From: Mariprofundus sp.
Lineage (GTDB): Bacteria > Pseudomonadota > Zetaproteobacteria > Mariprofundales > Mariprofundaceae
DNA length: 9,018 nucleotides
NCBI GenBank assembly: GCA_030951095.1
Contig: JAUZQI010000185.1
Location: forward strand, 1 to 9,018
Direction: 5' to 3'
A model generated the notes under the pieces. That model had not been told where the DNA came from. It worked only from the letters and a program-made list of their open reading frames with translations, and did no database searches. Positions 1 through 7,237 of this stretch are shown here, in pieces. The position numbers and the translations under genes were made by a program. Numbering within the stretch: position 1 is the stretch's first letter; each line of letters opens with the position of its first letter.

Positions 1-1350
1 AATCCGAAAGTGCATGGCGGCATCCTTGCCCGTCGCGACAACGCTGGCGATCTTGCTTCCATGCAAGAACACGGCATTGAACAGATCGACCTGGTGTGCG
101 TGAACCTGTATCCATTCCGTGAAGCGGTCGCCAAAGAAGGCTGCACCATTGATGACGCAATCGAAAACATCGATATCGGTGGTCCGTGTATGGTTCGCGC
201 TTCGGCTAAAAACCATAAGTTTGTCACCATTGTCGTTGACCCGTCCGATTACGGTATGGTGATCAATGCCATCGATCAGAATGAACTCAACGATCAGATC
301 CGTCGCGCACTGGCTACCAAGGCATTTGCCCATACGGCTGCTTACGACGGTGCTATTGCCAACCATTTTTCTGCCCTGAACTCTGATGGCTCCAAACGCA
401 AGTTCCCGGATATATTTACACGCCAGTTTGTAAAAACAGCCGATGAATTGCGTTATGGTGAAAACCCGCATCAGGACGGTGCATTTTACGCTGACATCGA
501 AGATGTTGGCCTGTCGCTGGCCAATTGCGAAGTGCTGCAGGGCAAAGCCCTCTCTTATAACAATATCGCCGATGCCGATGCTGCTTTTGCCTGCGTACGC
601 GATTTCACCGACAACGCGGCAGTCATCGTTAAACATGCCAATCCGTGCGGAGTCGCCGTGGGCGGCGCTCAAGAAGTGATTTATGAACGTGCGCGCGCAG
701 CCGATTCGACCTCTGCATTCGGTGGCATTGCCGCATTCAATCAACCGCTGAACGGCGCCACAGCCAAACTGATTGCCGAAACCTTTATGGAAGTCGTTAT
801 CGCACCGGGATTCAGCGATGAAGCACGTGCCGCGTTGGCGGCTAAGCAAAATCTGCGCCTGCTGCTGGCTCCTTCAGCGGCACCTGTCAGTGGCGGTCTG
901 GAATTCAAACGTGTGAACGGTGGTCTGCTGGTGCAGGAACGCGACGCGCATATCCTTCTGCGTGAAACATGCAAGGTGGTTACTGAGCGTGCTCCGACTG
1001 AAGAAGAGTGGAATGACATGCTGTTTGCCTGGTCTGTGGCCAAACATGTAAAATCCAATGCTATCGTCTTCGCCAAAGGTGGCGTCACCCTTGGTGTCGG
1101 TGCCGGGCAGATGAACCGCGTCAACTCCACACGTATTGCTGCTTTTCATGGTGGCGAAGCGATCAAGGGCTCCGCTGTAGCATCCGATGCATTCTTCCCG
1201 TTCCGCGATGGTCTGGACGCACTGGCCGAAGCGGGTGCGAAAGCAGTGATCCAGCCGGGTGGCTCGGTGCGTGACGAAGAAGTGATTGCAGCGGCGAATG
1301 AACACGGCCTGGCGATGATCTTTACCGGCATCCGTCACTTCCGCCATTAA
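1..1350 (+). CDS. purH: Bifunctional purine biosynthesis protein PurH (AICAR transformylase / IMP cyclohydrolase), 5' end missing
   Basis: PurH catalyses the last two steps of IMP synthesis in the cytoplasm: formyl transfer from 10-formyl-THF to AICAR, then ring closure to IMP. The frame is open from the first base and reads [12 protein letters not shown], a conserved stretch inside the N-terminal MGS-like cyclohydrolase domain, so the GTG at position 10 is an internal Val and not a start. About 449 residues are visible; the family is usually 510-530, so roughly 65-80 N-terminal residues lie upstream. Visible cyclohydrolase landmarks are NLYPF and [17 protein letters not shown]. The transformylase domain begins near RYGENPHQ (visible residues 151-158) and carries the catalytic Lys-His pair in VKHANPCG (Lys211-His212 visible numbering, nt 631-636). 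The protein ends with the typical [12 protein letters not shown] and [12 protein letters not shown] stop at 1348-1350. It appears intact apart from the window edge and has no functional link to the hyf genes downstream that I can see. Confidence 0.97.
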   Translation, partial: NPKVHGGILARRDNAGDLASMQEHGIEQIDLVCVNLYPFREAVAKEGCTIDDAIENIDIGGPCMVRASAKNHKFVTIVVDPSDYGMVINAIDQNELNDQIRRALATKAFAHTAAYDGAIANHFSALNSDGSKRKFPDIFTRQFVKTADELRYGENPHQDGAFYADIEDVGLSLANCEVLQGKALSYNNIADADAAFACVRDFTDNAAVIVKHANPCGVAVGGAQEVIYERARAADSTSAFGGIAAFNQPLNGATAKLIAETFMEVVIAPGFSDEARAALAAKQNLRLLLAPSAAPVSGGLEFKRVNGGLLVQERDAHILLRETCKVVTERAPTEEEWNDMLFAWSVAKHVKSNAIVFAKGGVTLGVGAGQMNRVNSTRIAAFHGGEAIKGSAVASDAFFPFRDGLDALAEAGAKAVIQPGGSVRDEEVIAAANEHGLAMIFTGIRHFRH

Positions 1351-1565
1351 AAACTCATTCACCACTGAGAGTATAGAAAAAAAAGATTCAGGAATCAGAC
1401 TGCTTGCATAGGCCTGACTGGTAACTTTCCGGGTGTGGATAGTTTGATGTAAGCAATAGCTGTTCGGCATGGTGCGATTCCAGGTTCTGCATGACCTGCC
1501 TGCAAGTGAACTAAACAGACATGCTTGTTCGGAATAGTTGACGAGCGTTCACTATTCCGAATATC
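1351..1565. other. Intergenic region between purH and the regulator gene
   Basis: These 215 bases separate the housekeeping gene from the hyf-like operon. I find no gene and no convincing rho-independent terminator for purH. A short imperfect stem near 1353-1373 (actc/gagt) is followed by an A-run (1377-1384), not a T-run. A small 5-bp hairpin, caggt (1481-1485) pairing with acctg (1494-1498), has no U-tract. The promoter-proximal end, 1528-1565, holds the inverted repeat and promoter described separately. A further copy of the 7-mer tgttcgg lies at 1461-1467, matching the outer part of the left repeat arm; this may be chance. Confidence 0.6.
1528..1561. promoter_or_regulatory. Perfect 11-bp inverted repeat, candidate operator for the XRE/cupin regulator
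   Basis: Left arm ttcggaatagt (1528-1538) is the exact reverse complement of right arm actattccgaa (1551-1561), with 12 bases between. The arm centres are 23 bp apart, about two helical turns, which would put two recognition helices on the same face of DNA. The arms bracket the -35 element and run into the -10 spacer of the predicted promoter, an arrangement expected of a repressor site. Position directly before an XRE regulator suggests autoregulation; this is inference. Confidence 0.6.
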
Positions 1566-1567
1566 AT
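1538..1567 (+). promoter_or_regulatory. Predicted sigma70-type promoter for the regulator-hyf operon
   Basis: A -35 element TTGACG (1538-1543, 5 of 6 to consensus) and a -10 element TATCAT (1562-1567, 5 of 6) are separated by 18 bp. The predicted transcription start falls at about 1573-1575. The promoter sits inside and just beyond the inverted repeat, so a protein bound there would block polymerase. Since the -10 element overlaps the first ATG (1566), this promoter could only make a transcript that begins at the second in-frame ATG (1575). Confidence 0.5.
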
Positions 1568-2117
1568 GCCTCACATGATTAATGTAGCAACCCGCATTGC
1601 CAAACTGCGCAAAGAGCGTGAACTGAGTTTGCGCGCACTTGCAGATGCCGCCGGTGTCAGCCCTGCCACCCTGTCCCAGATTGAGTCGGGCCAGGCTTCA
1701 CCTTCCGTTGCCACACTGGAAAAACTGGCTGATGGCCTGAATCTGAGCATTTCAGCATTTTTTCTTGATACACAATCGGAAAATGATGTGGAAATTTTCC
1801 AGTTACAAGATCGTCCCGCAGTTAAACTGCAAGGCGGCTGTTCGTTGTTTCCGCTTTCTGCACAACACCAGCATGTCGGCTTTGAGCCTGTTCTTGTTCG
1901 CCTGGAAGCGGGAGGTGAATTCAACGATGCACTCTACGGCATCAACAGCCCTCACGCCTATGCCTGGGTCCGTCAGGGCAAGGCCAGACTAACACTGAAT
2001 GAAACCAGTTATACGGTAAGCGAAACCCATTCTGTTTATTATGATCCACGGTTGCCACACAACTGGCATAATGCCGGTTCAGAAATCTGTGAACTGTTGA
2101 TTGTGAGATCACGGTGA
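1566..2117 (+). CDS. XRE-family transcriptional regulator with C-terminal cupin domain
   Basis: A cytoplasmic DNA-binding regulator of up to 183 residues. Residues 8-65 form a lambda-repressor-type helix-turn-helix: LRKERELSLRALADAAGVS, then PATLSQIESGQASPSVATLE, the classic XRE/Cro signature. Residues about 105-180 form a single cupin barrel, with GINSPHAY, VRQGKARL, DPRLPHNWHNAG and a final ELLIVRS strand. Proteins of this build (the SutR/PuuR-like class) usually sense a small ligand through the cupin pocket; the ligand here is unknown. Two in-frame starts are possible, 1566 (MPHM) and 1575 (MINVATRI). Neither has a Shine-Dalgarno sequence. The shorter form fits the family better and matches the predicted transcription start, which implies a leaderless mRNA. 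The stop overlaps the GTG start of hyfB by four bases, so the regulator is the first gene of the hyf-like operon and probably controls it together with itself. Domain calls are secure; the target is inferred from position. Confidence 0.88.
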   Translation: MPHMINVATRIAKLRKERELSLRALADAAGVSPATLSQIESGQASPSVATLEKLADGLNLSISAFFLDTQSENDVEIFQLQDRPAVKLQGGCSLFPLSAQHQHVGFEPVLVRLEAGGEFNDALYGINSPHAYAWVRQGKARLTLNETSYTVSETHSVYYDPRLPHNWHNAGSEICELLIVRSR

Positions 2118-4147
2118 TCGATTCCGCACTATTTCTGGCCATCTGTGCCATGTCCACCAGCCTGTTTGCATCTCTTCTGTCTCCCTGTATAGGCCGCTTC
2201 CCAGCCCTGCAACGCCTGTCTGTTTCACTGTTGCTGGCGGTATCAGGCGCACTGGCCATGGCCGCCGGCCTGTTTGGCCTGAACAGCAGCGAAGCAGTGA
2301 TCACCCTGCCGATTGGACTGCCCTGGTTGCCAATGCACCTGCATCTGGATGCGCTGTCAGCCTTTTTTATGCTGACCATCGGTGTCCTGCTACTGCCTGT
2401 CGGCATCTATTCGGTTGGATATTTGAAAGAAATCGTTGCAAAAAATGGTTCCATTCAACAAATGGGGCTGTTTTTGCCGCTGTTTGCGCTTGGCATGCAG
2501 GGTGTGGTGCTTGCCGATGATGCCTATACGTTCATGGTGTTCTGGGAGATAATGAGTCTGGCCTCCTATTTTCTAGTCACCTTTGAGCATGAGGATGAAG
2601 CAACCCGCAAGGCAGGTTTTCTCTATCTGCTGATGGCACATCTTGCAGGATTGCTCATTCTGGGTGCCTTCTCCGTGCTCTATGCCGCTGCCGGTGATTT
2701 CTCCTTTGTTGCCATGCGCAATGCTGAACTCTCGCCGGGCATGGCGACGGCGGCATTCCTGCTGGCCGCTTTCGGATTCGGCATGAAAGCTGGCGTAGTG
2801 CCACTGCATGTGTGGCTGCCTGACGCCCATTCTGCAGCCCCCTCCAACGCCTCTGCCCTGATGAGCGGAATCATGCTGAAGGTGGCCATTTTCGGCTTCA
2901 TACGCCTGATCTGGGATCTGGTCGGCATGCATGAATTCGTCTGGTGGTGGGGTGCTCTGGTTCTTGCTGCGGGATCTTCATCTGCAATTACCGGCATCCT
3001 GATGGCATTGCAGCAACATGATCTGAAGCGCTTACTGGCTTATAGCTCTGTGGAGAATGTCGGCATCATCCTGATTGGCCTTGGCCTGGCGATGACCTTC
3101 GCCGCTTCCGGCCACCCCCTGATTGCTGTATTGGGCATGATCGCCGCACTCTACCACACCATTAATCACGCGTTATTCAAGGGGATGCTGTTCATGGGTG
3201 CTGGAGCTGTTATGCATGCGACCGGCAGCCGGGATATGGAAAGCATGGGCGGATTGATTCATCGCATGCCGGTGACTGCAGTGTTCGTGCTCATTGCCTG
3301 CATCTCAATTTCGGGCCTGCCGCCTTTCAATGGTTTTGTTTCTGAATGGCTCACTTTCCAGACCGCATTATTGACGCCGCATCTGGAAAACACCTTGCTG
3401 GCTGCCCTGATTCCCTTTTCAGCCTCTATGCTGGCACTGGCTGGGGCTCTGGCTGCGGTCTGTTTTGTGAAACTGTTCGGCATTGTATTTCAGGGTCAGG
3501 CCCGATCAACGGCTGCCGCAGAAGCGCACGAGGTGGACGGGTGGATGAAAGCAGGTATGGCGATTCCTGCACTGTTCTGCCTGTTGCTTGGCGTGCTGCC
3601 CACCCTGTTCATTCCGCTGATTGAAAGTGTGCCACAGATGCTGATCCATACATCGCTGTCGGGTTCAGTACAGCCGGAAAACTGGCTCTGGTTGACGCCT
3701 GTGAATGCAGACCGAGCCTCCTACGCGGCACCAATGATGCTCTTTGGTATGCTGATATTTGCAGCCCTGATCTACTGGCGTCTGCATGGCCGCGGCAAGC
3801 GAATTCTGCGCGGCCCCGTCTGGAGTTGCGGGCATGCGCAGCTAAATCCGCGCATGCAATATACGTCAACCAGCTTCTCGCAACCGCTGAAACGCATTTT
3901 TTCCGGTGCTTATCTGCCTGAGGTGCATGAAGGCACACGCTACGGAACACATCCGCTGGTTGTACGCACCGTTGTTTATGCCGTGTATATCGGCGACCTG
4001 TTTTATCGCAGGCTCTATCTTCCGATTGGCCGCATCACCCAGATCATTGCTGACAGGGTGGCACACGAACACGAACGCGGCATGCATGCGTATCTGGCCT
4101 ATATTTTTTCCACCATACTTTTACTGCTGTTGTGGGTAGTTCAATGA
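2114..4147 (+). CDS. hyfB: HyfB-like proton/ion-translocating membrane subunit (NuoL/antiporter family)
   Basis: A 677-residue inner-membrane protein of the complex I antiporter-like family, close in length to E. coli HyfB. It is predicted to carry ions across the membrane when the peripheral arm is turned over. Channel residues are present: Glu145 in WEIMSL (TM5 glutamate), Lys225 in GMKAGVVPLHVWLPDAH (TM7 lysine), Lys305 in QQHDLKRLLAYSS, His352 and Lys356 in NHALFKG, and the GLPPFNGFVSEW loop. The C-terminal 110 residues, with WSCGHAQL, YTSTSFSQPLKR and a last helix at about 655-677, are the HyfB-type extension. The GTG start overlaps the regulator's stop (GTGA), so translation is probably coupled. 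Only a weak TGAGA lies upstream, and the in-frame ATG at 2150 is an alternative that would cut into the first helix. DabB, the inorganic-carbon transporter subunit, is a relative; the neighbours here argue against that role. Confidence 0.93.
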   Translation: MIDSALFLAICAMSTSLFASLLSPCIGRFPALQRLSVSLLLAVSGALAMAAGLFGLNSSEAVITLPIGLPWLPMHLHLDALSAFFMLTIGVLLLPVGIYSVGYLKEIVAKNGSIQQMGLFLPLFALGMQGVVLADDAYTFMVFWEIMSLASYFLVTFEHEDEATRKAGFLYLLMAHLAGLLILGAFSVLYAAAGDFSFVAMRNAELSPGMATAAFLLAAFGFGMKAGVVPLHVWLPDAHSAAPSNASALMSGIMLKVAIFGFIRLIWDLVGMHEFVWWWGALVLAAGSSSAITGILMALQQHDLKRLLAYSSVENVGIILIGLGLAMTFAASGHPLIAVLGMIAALYHTINHALFKGMLFMGAGAVMHATGSRDMESMGGLIHRMPVTAVFVLIACISISGLPPFNGFVSEWLTFQTALLTPHLENTLLAALIPFSASMLALAGALAAVCFVKLFGIVFQGQARSTAAAEAHEVDGWMKAGMAIPALFCLLLGVLPTLFIPLIESVPQMLIHTSLSGSVQPENWLWLTPVNADRASYAAPMMLFGMLIFAALIYWRLHGRGKRILRGPVWSCGHAQLNPRMQYTSTSFSQPLKRIFSGAYLPEVHEGTRYGTHPLVVRTVVYAVYIGDLFYRRLYLPIGRITQIIADRVAHEHERGMHAYLAYIFSTILLLLLWVVQ

Positions 4148-5100
4148 GTATATCCATTACTTTGTGGGTCTTGAATCTGGTCCAGGCTGCATTAATGGTA
4201 CTGGCTGCGCCGCTGCTGGCCGGCATTATCCAAAAATGCAAAGCACGGCTACAAAACCGGCGCGGTGCTCCCATCCTGCAGCCCTACCGGAACCTGTTGA
4301 AGCTGTTCCGCAAAGAGACACTGCTAGCTGAAAATGCTTCATGGATTTTTCGCACCACACCCTATGTTCTGTTCACCACCACTGCTCTGGCAGCCAGCGT
4401 GGTGCCGGTTTTCCTCGTCGATCTGCCATCCGCCCTGATTGCCGATGTGATTGCCATGGCAGCGCTTCTGGCTCTGGCGCGCTTCTGGCTGGCTCTGGCC
4501 GGTATGGATATCGGTACGGCATTCGGCGGCATGGGGGCAAGCAGGGAGATGACCTTCTCGGCCTTGGCGGAACCGGCCATGCTGATGTCGATGTTTGTCA
4601 TGTCACTCGGAGCCCACAGCACCAACCTGTCGACCATGGTCGAGCACGCTTTGCATTTGGAACATCTGCTGCCATCGGTGGCCTTTGCTTTGGCCGCCCT
4701 GTTGATGGTGGCTATCGCCGAAAACGGGCGCATCCCGATTGATAATCCGTCAACGCATCTGGAGTTGACCATGATTCATGAGGCCATGATCCTGGAGTAT
4801 AGCGGCCGTCACCTGGCACTGATCGAGTGGGCATCGCAAATCAAACTATTGCTGTTCGCCACACTGATCATAAGTCTGTTTGTGCCGTGGGGCATCGCAG
4901 AGTCTGCTGAGGTCTGGCCGGTGCTGACAGCTCTGGTTTTCTGGTTTGGCAAGGTTGTTTTGCTGGCCGTAGCTCTGGCCGTACTGGAAACTGGACTGGT
5001 AAAGGTGCGTCTGTTTCAGGTGCCTGAATATCTGTCGACAGCATTTGTACTCGCCTTTCTCGGCATGCTGGTCCACTACATTCTGGAAGTGGGGGCCTGA
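4144..5100 (+). CDS. hyfC: HyfC-like membrane anchor subunit (NuoH/HycD family)
   Basis: A 318-residue integral membrane protein with about eight helices, equivalent to complex I NuoH and hydrogenase HycD/HyfC. It links the redox module to the ion-pumping arm. The cytoplasmic loop after helix 1 carries NRRGAPILQPYRNLLKLFRK (residues 38-57) followed by Glu58, matching the NuoH loop of the form QxRxGPxxxxxxQPxxDxxKLxxKE. A second loop carries AENGRIPIDNP (Glu193, Arg196, Asp200) and then THLELTMIHEAMILEYSGR, the family signature next to the quinone-cavity entrance in NuoH. I place the start at ATG 4144, which overlaps the hyfB stop as ATGA and has a weak GGGTAG (4134-4139) four bases away. An in-frame GTG at 4132 would add four residues and a larger overlap. 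The stop overlaps the next start as TGATG. Acidic and basic loop residues are intact, so a working coupling subunit is expected. Confidence 0.93.
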   Translation: MSISITLWVLNLVQAALMVLAAPLLAGIIQKCKARLQNRRGAPILQPYRNLLKLFRKETLLAENASWIFRTTPYVLFTTTALAASVVPVFLVDLPSALIADVIAMAALLALARFWLALAGMDIGTAFGGMGASREMTFSALAEPAMLMSMFVMSLGAHSTNLSTMVEHALHLEHLLPSVAFALAALLMVAIAENGRIPIDNPSTHLELTMIHEAMILEYSGRHLALIEWASQIKLLLFATLIISLFVPWGIAESAEVWPVLTALVFWFGKVVLLAVALAVLETGLVKVRLFQVPEYLSTAFVLAFLGMLVHYILEVGA

Positions 5101-5762
5101 TGGGCGACGTCATGTTACAGGAAGCCATCTCTGTCGCAGCCTCCCTGATGTTGTTGATTTCATTTGCCCTGCTGGCCCAGCACCGGTTGTTATCGGTATT
5201 ACACTGGTTTGCCGCTCAGGGGGTGGTCCTGGCTCTGACCACACTGCTGGTCGCCGTGATTTCCGGCCATAATGAACTCTATTTCTCAGCTCTGATGACA
5301 CTGCTGCTCAAAGGTGCACTGCTACCGTGGCTACTCTGGCGCATCATTCGCAAGATGCATGTCCACCGTGAAGTTGAACCGCTGGTCAACATGCCTGTGA
5401 CCATGTTCATTGCACTGACACTGGTTCTGGTCTGCTTTTATGTGGCACTGCCGATTGAGCGCATGTCACAACTGGTTACACATAATACGCTTGCCATTGC
5501 CATGGCTACCGTATTTCTCAGCATGCTGATGATGATTACGCGCAAGAAAGCAATCACCCAGGTCATCGGTTTCCTGTCGATTGAAAATGCTCTGTTTTTC
5601 ACCGCCATCGGTGCCACCCATGGCATGCCGATGATCGTGGAACTGGGCGTGGCCTTCGATGTGCTCATTGCTGCAATCATCTTCGGTCTGTTTTTCACCC
5701 ATATGCGCAGCACCTTCGACTCTCTTGATCTGGATGTTATTCAGGAGAAATCGAAACGATGA
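5100..5762 (+). CDS. hyfE: HyfE-like membrane subunit (NuoK-related)
   Basis: A 220-residue inner-membrane protein with about six or seven helices, matching the usual length of HyfE. Its C-terminal half resembles NuoK and helps conduct ions between the anchor and the antiporter-like subunits. Visible landmarks are the long hydrophobic N-terminal helix, HNELYFSALMTLLLKGALLP (residues about 58-77), IGFLSIENALFF with Glu162 in the membrane, and MPMIVELGVAFDVLIAAII with Glu181. These two membrane glutamates match the expected position of buried acids in the NuoK family. The start at 5100 shares one base with the hyfC stop (TGATG) and is preceded by GGAAGTGGGGG (5085-5095). ATG 5112 is a possible later start. 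A hyfD gene, which lies between hyfC and hyfE in the E. coli hyf operon, is absent. The protein ends in a short charged tail, VIQEKSKR. Confidence 0.9.
   Translation: MGDVMLQEAISVAASLMLLISFALLAQHRLLSVLHWFAAQGVVLALTTLLVAVISGHNELYFSALMTLLLKGALLPWLLWRIIRKMHVHREVEPLVNMPVTMFIALTLVLVCFYVALPIERMSQLVTHNTLAIAMATVFLSMLMMITRKKAITQVIGFLSIENALFFTAIGATHGMPMIVELGVAFDVLIAAIIFGLFFTHMRSTFDSLDLDVIQEKSKR
5743..5748 (+). promoter_or_regulatory. Shine-Dalgarno sequence of hyfF
   Basis: AGGAGA lies ten bases before ATG 5759 and inside the end of hyfE. It is the clearest ribosome binding site in the operon and favours the start at 5759 over the in-frame ATG at 5771, which would be 22 bases away. Confidence 0.6.
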
Positions 5763-7237
5763 CGGGTACCATGAACTGGTTTATTTTTACCCTGCTTTCA
5801 CCGCTGATCGGCGGACTGCTGCTGGCATTTATCCGCCAGCCAGCAAGGTCATCTGCCATCAATATCGGATTCAGTTGCGCCACACTGATTGGCAGCCTGG
5901 GGCTGGCTGTCGCGGTGTTGCAGCAGGGCTCGCACGAGGCGCTTGCCGGTTTCTTTTTCCTCGATGCCTATAACGTATTCCTGATCACGCTGACCAGCTT
6001 TGTCTCGCTGACCACATCAATCTTTTCCGGCCCCTACATGCGTTTTGAATGGCTGCACCGCGACCTTCCCGAACAGCGCCTGCGCCTCTATCACGCCATG
6101 TTTCAGCTGTTTGTATTCGGCATGTTACTCGGCTTCACCACCAACAATATTGGCGTTCTGTGGATTGCATTGGAACTGGCCACCCTGGCAACTGTACTGC
6201 TGGTATCGCTCTACCGAACCCCTGCGTCCATTGCCGCAGCATGGAAATATTTCATGCTGGCCGGCATGGGGATTGCACTGGCATTGCTAGGCACAATCCT
6301 GATTTTTTTCACCTCGTCCACCATCTTCGGCCACAGCAATGATGCACTGACATGGACACTGCTGTTTGCACATGCCAGCGAACTTGATGCCAGAGTCATG
6401 ATGATGGCATTTGCATTCCTGATGGTCGGCTACGGCACCAAAATTGGACTGGCGCCCATGCATGCATGGCTGCCGGATGCGCATGCCGAAGGTCCCACGC
6501 CGGTGTCAGCTGTGCTTTCCGGTCTGCTGTTAAATCTGGCACTGTATGCGCTGGTGCGGTTCAAAATGCTGGTCGACGGTGCTACCGGAACTGCAATGGC
6601 AGGGCATATCATGATCGCCTTCGGTCTGTTTTCCCTATGCATAGCGGCACTGTCGCTGCATAAACAACATGATATCAAACGCATGTTCTCTTTCTCCTCC
6701 ATTGAACACATGGGATTGATGACGGTGGCGTTTGGCATTGGTACACCGCTGGCCAATTTTGCCGGCCTCTTACATATGACTGTCCACTCGCTGGTGAAAT
6801 CCGGCATATTTTTTACCGTCGGTCATGCCGCACAAGCCATGGGCAGTCAGAACATGGAGCAGATACGCGGCCTGATCCGCCACCACCCCGGCATTGGATG
6901 GGGTTTGCTGATAGGCACGGCTGCCATTGCTGGCTTCCCACCATTCGGCGTATTCACCAGCGAATTCCTGCTCTTTTCAGCCATACTGGACACTCATCCC
7001 TGGCTGGTCCTGCCGTTACTGACAGGTCTGTTGGTCGCTTTTGCCGGTCTGTTTCGTTTTGTGCAACCGATGGTGTTCGGCCAGGCACCGGAACATGCCA
7101 TTGCCATTAAAGCCAATATGTTGCCGGTGTATATTCATTTTGCTCTGGCGCTATTGCTGGGCCTTGCCATTCCTGGACCACTGGCCAACTGGTACGAACA
7201 GGCTGCCACACTGATTGCAGGTGGAGCGCCTCTATGA
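5759..7237 (+). CDS. hyfF: HyfF-like ion-translocating membrane subunit (NuoM/NuoN/antiporter family)
   Basis: A 492-residue inner-membrane protein with about 13-14 helices, the second antiporter-like subunit of the complex. The conserved channel residues are present: Glu139 in WIALELATLATV (TM5), Lys228 in GYGTKIGLAPMHAWLPDAHA (TM7), Lys307 in KQHDIKRMFSFSSIEHMG, and His343 and Lys347 in VHSLVKSGIFF. The GFPPFGVFTSEF loop follows. A set this complete suggests it still conducts ions. The start overlaps the hyfE stop (ATGA), and the stop overlaps the hyfG start (ATGA). With no HyfD in the window, the complex would have two antiporter-like subunits, between the single one of E. coli formate hydrogenlyase-1 (HycC) and the three of Hyf. 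A few residues shorter than E. coli HyfF, but with no break in any family motif that I can see. Confidence 0.93.
   Translation: MTGTMNWFIFTLLSPLIGGLLLAFIRQPARSSAINIGFSCATLIGSLGLAVAVLQQGSHEALAGFFFLDAYNVFLITLTSFVSLTTSIFSGPYMRFEWLHRDLPEQRLRLYHAMFQLFVFGMLLGFTTNNIGVLWIALELATLATVLLVSLYRTPASIAAAWKYFMLAGMGIALALLGTILIFFTSSTIFGHSNDALTWTLLFAHASELDARVMMMAFAFLMVGYGTKIGLAPMHAWLPDAHAEGPTPVSAVLSGLLLNLALYALVRFKMLVDGATGTAMAGHIMIAFGLFSLCIAALSLHKQHDIKRMFSFSSIEHMGLMTVAFGIGTPLANFAGLLHMTVHSLVKSGIFFTVGHAAQAMGSQNMEQIRGLIRHHPGIGWGLLIGTAAIAGFPPFGVFTSEFLLFSAILDTHPWLVLPLLTGLLVAFAGLFRFVQPMVFGQAPEHAIAIKANMLPVYIHFALALLLGLAIPGPLANWYEQAATLIAGGAPL

Noticed and set aside
1377..1400. A terminator on the minus strand (gattc/gaatc next to an A/T run)
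   Set aside because: The stem leaves only two bases for a loop, four paired bases at best, and there is no minus-strand gene to terminate.
874..1470. A long antisense open frame (198 codons) across the end of purH and the intergenic region
   Set aside because: Its composition mirrors the purH codon pattern, it has no recognisable motif, and most of it is opposite a highly conserved gene.
2101..2120. A CRP-like site around gtgagatcac before hyfB
   Set aside because: The spacer between gtga and tcac is two bases, not six, and the site is within the coding end of the regulator.
2114..4147. HyfB as DabB of a DAB inorganic-carbon transporter
   Set aside because: DabB normally pairs with a DabA (DUF2309) gene; none is here, and the HyfB C-terminal extension plus the hyfC-E-F-G-I neighbours fit a Hyf/Ehr complex.
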